A stretch of 64,000 nucleotides of DNA, from the NCBI GenBank assembly GCA_028023455.1, contig JAQFVV010006275.1, positions 500,001-564,000 of the forward strand, in the 5' to 3' direction. The DNA is from Epiperipatus broadwayi. Taxonomy: Eukaryota; Onychophora; Udeonychophora; Euonychophora; Peripatidae. Below, one piece after another: positions 1-13,200 of the stretch. Made by a program: the position numbers and the translations under genes. Below the pieces are notes generated by a model. It worked only from the letters and a program-made list of their open reading frames with translations, was not told where the DNA came from and ran no database searches. Numbering within the stretch: position 1 is the stretch's first letter; each line of letters begins with the position of its first letter.

Positions 1-572
1 AATGGGATAAAAGAATAAATTTATTAATAAAGAATAGGGAGTTAGAGAGCTGGAGAACTAGTATGGAGAGTAAAAAGAGTTTAAATATATATAGAAATAA
101 ACAGACTATTAGATGTGAGTTAATATATAATAGTAAGGAAAGTAGTTTATTCTTTAAGGTTCGAACGGGATCTTTAGCAACAAGAAAATATACATGTAAA
201 TGGAAAAATATGAGTGATTTAGTCTGTAAATTATGTAAGGAAGGAATAGAAAATATTAGGCATCTATTAATTGAATGTAAATGCTTGAAAACAGAAAGGG
301 TACATATAATGAAGTTGTGGAAGAACAAATATAAAAAAAGTGATTATACAGAAAGTGGATTATTGTTTTTTATGCTGGTTTTGGGAAAAGATAAGGGTGA
401 TTTAGATATAAAGGCCATAGAGTTGACAAAGATTATGTTATGGGAATGGAGCAGAATATAGGAGAACTTAGAGTGGAGAATGGAAAATAAAGTGGCTAAC
501 AGGTTTCTCTGGGCATAATTGCTGAGAAGTTCTTGATTTCGTTTAAGGAGAAGCTACATTACATCACATAAA
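1..572 (+). mobile_element. LINE-A 3' end, truncated
   Basis: An open stretch at 63-461 encodes the C-terminus of a non-LTR retrotransposon polyprotein. It contains a zinc-knuckle-like CKLCKEGIENIRHLLIEC (CX2CX8HX4C), as found after the reverse transcriptase in several LINE clades. The same sequence occurs at 39425-39955 and 40100-40680, including the tail motif (TTCTTGATTTCG... then CATTACATCACAT). It lies upstream of the first visible URI1 exon, in its intron or 5' flank. I could not assign the clade. Confidence 0.75.
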
Positions 573-1257
573 GTTAAATTTGATGCTTAACATTTAAAAT
601 GGATACAAAATCATGTGCCAAAAAAAAAAAGTTTTTACGTATAATTATTATTATATATATAGCTGTTATATATGATATTTTCATTACTTACTATAACTAA
701 GAAACGTATGTTTTGGATATTTTTTTTTTTATTTGAACTATTTTATTTATGTTTTTATTTATATAATTAAAATATTTAAAATTATTTTTATTATTTTGGT
801 GTAAGTAAAAAGAATGTAAAATATGTAAAATAAAATTTAAACAACTATCATTTTATTTTACTTTTTATCATAGATTGAATATTAGCAATTTAATCATTTA
901 ATGATTAAAATTATATCTGTTAATTTAATTTAATAGTATGTATATGTCTACATTGAGGAGGGTAATAAAATATTGAAAGAAACTTCTTTTGTATTAAATA
1001 ATAATATAAGTGGTACTGTTTTGTTTTTTTTTAAAATTTATTTAACTTTAATAAAATGTTGAGATACTTTCTGAGATTTTGTATTCCATTTGCAATATTT
1101 TAATTGATCACATGTCATTTTAAGCTTGATAGAAAATTTTGTAAACTTATTGAATTATATGTATTTTATGTTGTTCTAAATAAAGTATGTTTATTATGAA
1201 TAAAAAAAACAAGGAAATTTTTATTTATAAGATATTAATGTGTTTTATTTTGTTTAG
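573..1257. other. AT-rich intronic DNA, nothing recognised
   Basis: A/T-rich sequence with homopolymer runs, ending in the polypyrimidine tract of the acceptor before the first visible URI1 exon. I see no gene or repeat structure in it. Confidence 0.6.
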
Positions 1258-1292
1258 GGATTGGAACAGTGCGACACAAAAATTGCTCAGTG
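1258..1292 (+). CDS. URI1: URI1 exon (first visible, 35 nt): N-terminal helix
   Basis: This small internal exon encodes GLEQCDTKIAQ plus two bases of a Trp codon. The acceptor is a T-rich tract ending TTTAG and the donor is GTAAGT. The split codon joins exon 2 to give ...AQW/KKYKEDY, which aligns with the human URI segment that ends in HW just before its ...DYNALRERLSTLPDK stretch. The frame reaches the acceptor open with no start codon, so the initiator exon must lie further upstream; 1-572 is LINE sequence and leaves little room for it inside the window. The exon is very short, so it rests on phase, splice sites and position rather than length. Confidence 0.75.
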
Positions 1293-4200
1293 GTAAGTTG
1301 ATCATTGCAATCAGTATTTTTATAGTTGAAAAATAATTCAATTTGATTTTTATCTGTTATTTATTTTAGCATTTGAAATGCCTGTTATCACATTGAAGTA
1401 CTAAGTAAATTACTGGTATTTATTTTTATCATTACTTCTGTTATTACTATAGCATTTTGTTCAGTGGTAGATCCATTAAATTAAAGCTTAGTGTTTCTTC
1501 TGCATGTGAATCTAATAGAGGGATTCTGCAGGGTTCACCATTATTTGCATTGCTATGTGCAGTCAAACAGAAATGGATAGAGAAAGCCACCAATAGTCTT
1601 TTTCTGGCTCATCTAAGAATATCTCACTTGTTGTCAACATAATACGATTCATATTACAACCTAATAAGGCATCCTTGTGGCAACTGGCTACTGATAAACT
1701 CATTCCATCATATTTTATGTATCATTCAACTTATCTAAAATCAGGCAACTTATCTAAAATCAGGCAAAACTCACTATACGTATTGCCACACCCAGCAAGC
1801 TAGAGTAATCAATGGATGCCAGAAGGCTTATGCAATACGTATAGTGAGTTTTGCTGGTAGTGAAGCATCTTTGCATATCATGGTCATTAGATGCAATTAT
1901 TAAATATCAACAATAAATAAAGTGAACATTATAATTAAATCATATATTTGGGACATCTCTTTACATCTACTACCATTTAAAACAATTGTCACCTTATATC
2001 ATTTGGTAGTGTAAATTTAATTATCCCAAAGTATTCTCCTAATATAGCAATTCTAAAAAACTCATTAATCAAAGCAATATTACCAATTTATTTGCTAAAT
2101 ACCCTACCATACTCTGGAGGAAATTTTCTTACTGGTTATGCTGTCTAGTATGTTGATTTAATAGATCAATTAAACAAAAAGTCACTTGATATAATCTATA
2201 AAAACTTCAAAAAAGTTGTATATTATTACATATCTTCTTACATACAGTTTTAAAATCATTGTGTATTTAAAAAATTCTTATTCAATTTAATTTAAAATAC
2301 CATTCCAATTAAATGATATAACAATTTGAAAATAGTAAATAAAAAATGGAAAAACATAATTAATTTTTTTAGACAACAAATAAATTAAAAGATATAATGA
2401 AAATGCCAAATTAATAATATTAAAATTTATTATGTTGGAGAAACAAAAAATTCAATTTACAAAAGATTAACACAATATAAATATGATAAAAAAAATTACT
2501 AGATTTCTTACACTTAGTGTAAACAGGACATGTATTCAAGATGGATAATGTTAAAATGATTCAATACATAAATGACGAGAGAAAGAAAAATCACAGAAGC
2601 TATCTATATTAATATTAAACCCGTATTAATGAAAATTTTGGTTTAAAAACTGTCTTAATCATAAATAGGATTGAAATAATTTCAAACAATAAAATTATAG
2701 GAAATATAAAACAAATTTTTTATATATAAAGAGAAAACTACTCTGCAACATAAAAAGCAATTTAAAATTCAAATTTGTCACAATTGGAAAACTAAATAAG
2801 AAGAAGGTTGATGTTAATATTAGTTAGATAAGAAATCAAAAAATATAACAAAAATAATTTATAAAATCAGTTGATAATAAATATTAAACTTGAATTTAAA
2901 GTTTAAGCTTTAATATTTTAATTAATAGAAAATAATATTTTTATAAAATAGTAAAAACTTATTGCTATTGATTTTTTAACAAATAAAAGATAGATTTTGA
3001 GAATGTATATGTATAATATATTAAATGTATATATATATTGAATGTGGTATTTGTATATATAATGTTGAGTGTAATATATGTATATGTGGTATATATATAT
3101 TGTACTGGTAAGAATTGTCCCTCCACATAATAAAATCCATAACACAGGCAAAATATACTAAAGCTGGTCGAATCTAAATGGTAAGATCCAGAATCCGGCC
3201 AACATTCAAACCTTTCACCTCTGCTCAATGATCTAATACCTTATGGATGACATTTCCCAAGTTACTCACACATTCAATTTAACTACGGTCAGGCAGTCGC
3301 ACAGGGTGGAACAAGAGACTCATAAAATAACTAAATTAAATCTGATTTGCGAAGATATACACACACATGACTAAGTGAACTGTTACTATAATAATGATTA
3401 ATTAATGATGTATGTACAAATATAGAGTTGGATGAAAATGAATTCACGGACAATAAAGATATGAAAACGAGTTATATTTTAAATAATATTAATTTAATAA
3501 AGGCAATAAAAGATAGTAAAATTAAAATATACAAAATTATATAGTTGGAACGTGAAAGATTACACTCGCAGGCATTACATAACTAATGAAATTAGATCCT
3601 ACATATTATTTCATTATACATGTTCAATAAAATGTTGTGCGGTATTCAAGTCTATACCTATATTAATATGCCAAATTTCTAGCTCTTTTGTAGTCTGCTA
3701 AATCATATGGAACTTAATAGCTAAAGTTATATAACTAACTTAATAGCGCTCCTATGGTGTCTATCTATATATCAGGTTAAGTTGAGCACATAATCAGGCT
3801 CAGAGGTTAGCGTGTTAACTTAAATTAGGATCTACACTGACACTGGATAAGCATTTAATATAAAGGGAGAGAAAAACAGTTTATTCTAGGTTTACTTATA
3901 TACACTATGGCACATATTAAAATATTAATAAAACTCTAAAAGTGCGAATGGGTCATTATTCACAGGCTTCAGCATCAAATGCTCAGTGCCCTACGACTGA
4001 ACGACTTGCTATGAATAAGAACAGTAGTAGTTCAGGGAGTCAGATAAGCATTAATATGAATAATCTGAATCCTTATGTTCCAGTTCTAAAAGAGTTTGCT
4101 TTACCCAAACTAAGTGGATAAGTGTGACCTCTGCCAGCAACTCATCAAGAAACATGCAGCAAGCAGTTAATGTACATTGCATACTTAGTAAAGACACATC

Positions 4201-7200
4201 CGCAGCTTATACATATACCACGCAAATACGTAGAGTTATCTTAGTGTGCTGTAAAAATAGATAGCATCTATTTGCATATCTGTACAACCCAGTTCTCAAG
4301 TCTAGTACTTCAAATATACTATTTAGGAACTAAATTAATTAGTAACCTAGTTTAAGATTATCACCTGCATTTCAACATATATAAATCTAAGGAGGATAAA
4401 GCATATTTGCGGGGCAATTACTGGCAAAACATTAGAAATATGCTTTGATAATATCTCTGTGGCTAGTTCCTATGATGTGCGAGTTATATATATAGAGAGT
4501 TATAATTTATAACTAGAGTGGAGCAAACTACAATTTTAACTAGAGTACTAATTACTATAATTTTAATATACAAACTTAATCAGTAAAACAATAACATGAT
4601 CTCGAAACGGCGAGTGAGAAAAGTAATAATTCAATTATTTAATATTTATTATCATGAAGATTTGAAATTATCTTCGCAGAGAAATAGGCTAAAGTTATAC
4701 ATATATATATATACTCGCAGTTTCGAGTTATTTGGCATATCAAATACATGTAATATTAAAACAATAAAATGATAGAATAAATTGAATAGATCAAGAATAG
4801 GCATTAAAGATATACATGTACTTTAAAATAAATTATTATAGTTTTACATTTTAGAAGAGACTTTAACATTATAAGTTTTATACTCAGACAAGATACAGAC
4901 ATTAGCGTTTAATAGCTTTCTTTTTAGATTTAAAAAAATTTGTTTGTAAAAGGCAGGTTTAAATAGATAATTGAAAGTTACAATTTATGAGCAGAGCTCT
5001 GTAGAAAATTGATCACTATACCGGTCAGTTGTCTTGGATTGCAGTTCTGGATACATTGGGATGATAAGTTGACACTTTTGGTGATGTTTGACATTAATGG
5101 AGATTCTTCTACCACAGGCTGCTTGGCTGATGTAGCTCATTGTATTTTATAGGACCAAATTTTTCCATCCCGGAGGAAAAAGGCAGTAAGCGATTGCGTA
5201 CTTACCTCACCATTTCAAAGGTAAAACGAGCATGGATTCAGCTTATAATTCCCTTATTATATATATAACTGATCTTTTATCTTTGCTCCCAGCAATCTAT
5301 ATCTATGTGAGTCATGGATTCCTAGAATTCATGATAAGCTTGATTGTTTTGCATATAAATAGTAAAATATGATATAAAAATAGATAGCAACTATCACATA
5401 AATTAGCCTTTTCATCACAGATGTTTTTAGGGTTTAATCATTGATATGAAATAATAGTTGTCCAACTCATAAGGCACTGTGCTGTTTAATAATCAGCTTG
5501 TTAACATAAAGTAGATGTGTATATATTTTTATTATCACAATATAAAGACAAGGTGTGCGAATTTAACCCCCTGAATGGTTGTGTGTTATTGCCTGTCGGA
5601 ATCATGAGTATTCATGTTTGAACATGCTTATGCTTAATATGTTTGAAAATTTTAAGTTGATAGAGCTAGTTGTCGGTTAACTATTGAAAAGATAATAAAT
5701 ATCCATGTGTATACTTTTGCATAAAAATGGTTGATTGAAATTTTGAGCAATGTATTAATATTAAATTTTGTATGAAAATCAGTAAATGTGCTACTGAAAC
5801 CTTTCAACTGTTGTAATTGGCATATGGTGAAGATATTATGAATGGCATTAGCAGTTCTAAGATGGTCAGGAAGATATAAAGAATCCCAGAAATGGATAGC
5901 CAAAAAACAACAATGACTGGTATTAACAAAGTGCGAGATTCAATATGGTACAACAGACAATTAAATGTGTGACTGATAACTGAAGAATTGCAGATTAATT
6001 GAGAAACAATAGGGTTAATTTTAAATAAAGAATTGCACATGAGAAATAGTTTTGTGGAGTTTTGGCCAAAAAATCAATTAGACAACTAGACTATTCAAAA
6101 TTAAAAACTGGCTGGAAGGACAAAGTTATTCTACTATAACATATCCAAAAGAATGTGAGACCTCTGCCAAAAGTATTCATTAAAATGAGTTTCAAGTGTG
6201 CTTCCAGAAATGGGAATATTATTTTAATCAATATATAGGTGCACAAGGAGACTACTTTGAAGGTGACAGTGATCATTACACTTCCACATGTATATTTTAC
6301 AGAGGTGCATTCCGGGAATTAAATTGTCATATAATGTATATGACTCTAGGAGTTTTCTGTTAACTGGGAGAAGGTTATTTGATTTTTTTATTTTGAAGCT
6401 TTAAAGAAATTGAGCAAATTCCTAATGTCCATGCCATACATTTTTGTAATTGCAGCTACTATTACTATGTGATTATTCATATAGCAAATGAACATAGATG
6501 GGATACTCATTAACATATATCAGCCAGTAATTAGTTTACTGGCTTTTTACTTCCATGTCTAAGGTCAAGAAACATGCTGGTCTTTCATTTTATCTATGTG
6601 AATGATCTTTTTTTACAAATATTTTCACCTATAGCTGACTAAACTAAATTATGATCCTTCATTCTGAAAGTCTGTAGAGTCAGTCACTAGCCAAGACAAT
6701 GATTGTCAGCCAATTCAGACTGCCATTTAATGACAACTTATTTAGGCACCTATAACTGCAGATCACTTTTAAGTGAAAGAAGATTGCATGAACTAGAAAA
6801 AGAATTGTCTAATATTAAATGGGACATTGGTGATTTTGCAAAATTAGAAAAAAGTATAAAGAAACATGTGATTTAAAAAATGGGTATGTACTTTACTACC
6901 AAGACACAAATATTCAAAGCACAAATGAAGTGGGATTCATTATAAATAAAATTTAGAAGAACATCATTGTGAAGTTTGATGATATATTAGCCAGAGTGAC
7001 AAGGTTAGTTGTTCCATTGAATGGATGATACTAAAAGCAGATTATTCAAATTTATGCACCAATAAGTTCTCATTGTATTGAAGAAATAATGAATTTTTAT
7101 ATGGATGCACAAAATGGTTTTGATCAGACCAAATAATATTTTATAATTGTCATTGGTAAGTAATTGAAAGATGAAAATGCTATTGGTAGCTTAGTTATGT

Positions 7201-10200
7201 GATAGAAATAATAAAGGACATGAACTTGTAGAAGTCAAAAAATGGTAAATGAAAATAAATATGGAAGCATCAAAGTAAATGTACTACAGAAAATATAAAT
7301 TTTAAGATTGTAATATTAATAGATTCAACACAAGAAAAAAGAAATGTAATATACATATTAATGTAAACTAAAGAGCTGAAAACTATTAAGAAAGAAACAA
7401 TATTAATAATTGGTATTTTTTGTGAATTTAAATTTGCATTTAAAAATCATTTTAAAATATCAACAGATTTTGAGGATGATTTAAACTTGACTGAAATCAA
7501 TAAAAATATAATTGATATTCTGTTAAGAATTGCAAAAAAAGATAGCCGCTACAAAAAAGCAGCAATTTGTCAGTAAATTTTCTACTGATTCAAGACAATA
7601 TGTGAAGAAAAGAAGGATTATGAAAATTTTAAAAAATGAGTCATTAAAAATAAATGGTATGAAAGAGATAATAATGATATAAGAAAACATAACTGTGAAA
7701 TTGCAAGAAAAACTGTAGGAGAGAATAAGTCACAGAAGTGTAAAACAGTATCTTGCTGTTAGAAAGAAAATTATTTTAGCAATATAAGAAAAAAAAAAAA
7801 TGGAACTACGATTAAAAAGAGAGATGACATTGTGAAATGTGTAGAAGAATTCTTTAAAAAGAACAATAAAATAAAGTATCCTCCACAATTACTACATTTT
7901 CTAAATTGCTAAATATTAATGAAAAAGTAAGATGTGCAATTAAATCTACAAAGATGGAAAAAGATCCAGAAAACAATGGAATTATTGATACTTTTAAAGA
8001 AGTATGTGAAGAAATAGGAAAAATGTTGGCAGAGTTATATGTCAAATATCTAAATGACAAAGGTGTATAAAACGATTAGAAGAATGCAGTAATAATATTG
8101 ATATTTAAGAAAACTGATAAAGAAGATATTAAAAATTACAGACCATCAATTTTATTTCAATTGTAATCAAAATCTATATCAAAATAAATGATCATCTACA
8201 GCAAATTTTGAATTCCAATCAACCAAAAAGAAAAACTAGATTTAAAAGTATTTTTAGCGCAATGTATCACATTAAACTATGTGAAAAGATTCAAAAGGAC
8301 TAATAAATATGAGTTGCTTTGGATTTTTTAGATTATGAAAAGATATTTGATTGTATAAGCATTTTTTTAATAATTAAAATTTTGAATCATTGATCTGGAC
8401 TTGGGATAGTGTTGTTTTCTGAGGAATATTTATCAAAACACATTACCATTGACTAGATTACGTGAAGATCAACATTGAGAAGAATTTATGACAGTTGATT
8501 CCATATCTGCAAAAGTAAGTTTTTGTGGATCAAAATTGGAAATTATGAAAGTAAAAAAAAAAAAGATTATTTAAGACATTTAGATTTTATAGAGGATATA
8601 GTTGTTTTTACAAAGAGTACTTCAGTGTTTTGGGAAATGTTGTAAGTTTTATTAAATGAAAGTAAAAAATTAAGATATCTAAATAAATACTAAAAGATTA
8701 AAGTAATGTTCTATGACTTTTCTCAGAAATAGAAAATAAAAAGTGATAATCAAAAATAAAAAATTAGAAACTGCAAATACCTTCGTCAGATTATAGTAAA
8801 TGGATAGTTGGAGTTTTAAATTAGATCCTAAGAAATTATAAAAGACTAGAAAAAGATGACATATGAGTAAGATAGATGAAATAAAGAACTTTATTAGTAT
8901 AATGAGAAAAAGGAAGGCTATGGATTGGAGAAACTAGATTAAAATGGAAAAAACTATCCTGCAATGGATTAATAATAATTGAAAATGATATATACATATA
9001 AATAATGATGATATATAAATAATCAAGTAAGTCATTTATAGGATTTATTGAAGATAAATGTGTTATGGAGATGAAAACAATGTTTGTGTAGAAAATTAAT
9101 ATATATTTATTATCGAAGATACTAGTGACATCTCTTCTAACACAGGAAGCCAGTATATTTTTAATGTCTTTGGAGGATTTGATTTTTTTTAAAGATTCTC
9201 ATAAAATGTGGAAAGTGTTAAATTAATTGACATTTCTAATAAAAGAAAAAGTTTTGTTAATAAAAGTATTTCTATTTCAATAAGTTGTTCCATTTTTTAA
9301 TTGTTATGGTGATTATCATATCTGAAAGTTCCTACAGTGTACATCAAATACATTATAATATAAATGATAGTTTTTACTTACATAAATTTGAAGTATTGAG
9401 GAAGTTGTTTGGATCTCTTTCTGAATAAAGTAGTATATTTTTGTCATATTTCTTTTCTGTTCAAAATGCAGTCAATTACTTTAATGAAGAATTTATTTCC
9501 ATTTATGTAAAATAAAATTCCCCAAAGTATTTATTTTTTAACTACACATTTTTTGAAATTACAGTTTATTACGTTTATTCTCTCAACTATCATTAGAAAT
9601 AATCGAGTTGTCAATCAGGAGATCATATGATATTCAAGCATCGTAAATATCAAAGCCTAGATATAACTAATGGATTTTAGTTTTCTAATTCTCAACTTTA
9701 TCGCTATATTAAATCATGCTGAATTCAACCTTTATTGACAAAATTGTTATTAAAAAAAAATGTAATTATTTATATGTTTTGTAATATTTTTTGCATATGT
9801 TCTAATTTGCTTTTAACTTTCATCAAAAATAAATGTTTCAATATATGTAAAGCATGTTAAAAAATAATTATTAAAAACAAATATTAAATGGTTGATAAAA
9901 ATTTAAAATATGTTATAGTTAAGAAATGTTCAGACTTAGATTAAAATTTATTTTTTATTTTTAAGGAAAAAGTATAAAGAAGATTATATTGCCCTTAAGG
10001 ATCGTCTTCAGACATTACCAGATAAAACTACTTATGATATTATGGTGAGTAGAATATTGTATCTTTAAATGTAGTATGAGTGTACGTACATATATTGTAA
10101 GGATGGAGGGTCCTTATTGATAAAAAAAGAAAAAAATTTGAAAATATGTTCTTATAAACTTAGATTTTTTTTTTTATTATTATTGTTGTCGTTGGCGGCG

Positions 10201-13200
10201 GTGGCAGTGTCATCGTCATCGCTGTCGTTGTTGTTGCTGCAGCGGCAGCAGCGGTAATGCATTAATTCAGTGTTGAACACGTAAAACACAAACTAAAAAT
10301 GTAAATTCTAAAAAAAGTAGGCTTTAGTATACCTATATATTATTTATGTACATCTATATATTAATACCTCTCTATTAATATATCTGCATTTATTATGTAC
10401 AATCGGTGGTGTATAAAATTTCTGTATTAGGTTTACTCTCTAAATCTGTGGATTTTAAATAAATTAACAGGATTGAAATTCTTAGAAATATTTTGAAGTT
10501 ATTCTTATGTATTTTATTTCAATAAAATGTTTAAAAAATTCCTGCCAAAACTGTATGTAACTTTCTTTTTTTCTTATATTATCTATTTTTTCCTCCAGAC
10601 ATAATCCAGAAAAAAACTATAGAAATACTTTCTAAGTCATTATAGAGATTATTACTATTATTACTCTGCTTCTCAAAACTTGGTTATTAATAAACCTTTT
10701 TTTTTTTGTGAAGTAAAAATAAAAATATTTTTATTGAAGTATCTCTTATTTTGAAATAGATCAAATGATTAACTATAAAGAATTCCTGTATGTTTGCAAT
10801 TCTAACTTTACTATAAACATGATTTCTACTTTCTGTTTTAAAATTAAAATATATATATTGTTTCTGAGTTCTCTTTTTATGAATTAAGTTTGCCATATTA
10901 TCCAGTATTATTTTATTCTATGTTGTGATTGAATTCATATGTACTCTAAAACGTTAAATTGTCATGATGATTTTATTTTTCTACATTTACATTTAAAGTC
11001 AAATATCATAATTTTTTTAAACTTTTATTCCAAACTGTTAAGTTTGCCATTTTCATCTACATCTTATTTTATTATGTATACTAAATTAAGTTTATTCATC
11101 ATCATCATCCATTATCAATCCACTGCAGTATGAAGGTCTCTCCAAGTTCAATCCATCTTTTCCTATCTTTAGCTTCTCTTCTCCACATCATCCCTGCACA
11201 CTTTCTTATTTCATCCATTCATCTCACAGGTGGTCTCTTTCTGGGTCTTTTACAATCTGTATGACATATTTTTAATAATTATCATTGGATTAGAAAAATA
11301 AATATTTATATTCCCATGTTTGTCTACATATTATTTTATCTTTGTATTAAATATATGTATATTACTAATAATTTAATTTTTTGTTTTTTTTTTCCATTCT
11401 CTATGTCATATGATATTAGTTATCTATCAGTGAATTAGGAAATGAAATACTTATTGATCATGTTTGTCTATGTATTATTTTTTATTATTAAACATGTAGA
11501 TGCCATAAGTCATTAAATTCACTATATTTGTTCTATTCTCTGTTATGTTTTGATAATTCCTTACTCTAAAATTCAAAGTTAAATATATGCACTGATTGTG
11601 AACTGTTTTGATATTATAAGTTATGAAATTCCAATATTTTCCTATTCGTTAATTTCTTTATTTTAATAATTATCTACTTTTGAATTTGAAATCATACTTA
11701 TATATATTTTTTATAAACTTAATTAAAAATCATAAATTTGCCTATTATGTGTCTCTTGAAATTTCATAAAAATTGAGATTATTTTAGAAGGAAGGAACAA
11801 AAGCAATAAAATTCTTATAGTTGATTAATCTACTTAATCAGAAATATTATATGTTTATGTTTGTTCATTCCGTTCACCTTTAACATTTTTTATTTTGTTT
11901 AGAAAAGAATTTCACATAAATCATATACATTTATAATTATTTGAAAATTTCTTGTTTCTTTTCACTATCTCCATTAGATAAAAATATCATTATTATTAAT
12001 GAAATTGAATAGTCTCTTAATAGTTGATAAATTTTTATTATGTATGTTAAATCATCCATCATTTATAAAATTTTATTTTCTAATATTCATGAATTAGTCA
12101 AATGAGTTAATAGTAAATAATTATTTGTAACAGTATTAAAAGTATGTTTCTCAAAATAATTGGCCACCATACAAGTAATCTATTTGCAATTGATTATTTA
12201 TTAGAAAAGAAAGAAAAAATTCATTATAATTCAGTTTTTGTTTAATATATTCTTTCATATATACTTTATTTATTTTTTTAATATTATTCAAAGTTCCATT
12301 GGAATGAAAAAAATATTCCAATACTTTGCATGTTAATAAATAGATTTTTTATTACAATTTTCACCTGATTAAGATACTATTAGCATAAAGTTTAAATCAA
12401 CTATTTAATTTTCAATTGAGATATAAAATTTAATAGTAAAAAGAAAAATTTTTGAAGTATTTGAAAATGTGTAAATGAAATTTTTGATGTGAAATATATC
12501 TAAACTTTCTGATTGAAAAGACTATTTTCAAAAATAATAATAATGTTATTAATAATGATTTGTTTTGAGAGATCAGAGATGTGTAAAAATTGAATCTTTT
12601 TGAATACATATGCGTTCAGATGAATTTTAGGATGCTAGAAAAACTTACTTGCATTTAACGAATGTTTACCTTGTAATGGATTTTGTTTTTTTGTCATTTT
12701 AATGAAATTATGGATGTGATATATCCATTATAGAAGTTGTTATCATAGTATGAATGTGATGTATGAGTCCTTGTTTTATGTTCATGGTGCCAGGTATATC
12801 TCTTTACTATATTTATTATTAGTATATGGTAAGCCAGAGCTTCTTTACCTCTTCTTATATTTATTAATGTTTGAATTCGAATTAGAAGGGATATTTTTCT
12901 GCACTAGTTTTTCATATTTGATTTCATTATTTATTATACTCATAATTGCACTGGCAAGGCAATTGTTTGATAAGAATTGTTTGCCTTTGTGATCACTTGA
13001 TCATAATATCCAGCGCATTTGAAATACAGTCTCATTTGAATATCACATTTATTTTATTTTGTTTATTTATAATTACTATTACGCATGTTTGTTCACATTT
13101 TCTTTTGTAGTGAAATGGATCCAAAATTCATAAAATATGTAATAAATCTAAATTTGAAAGATATAACCACATATTAAATATTGATAGTATAATATTTTTT

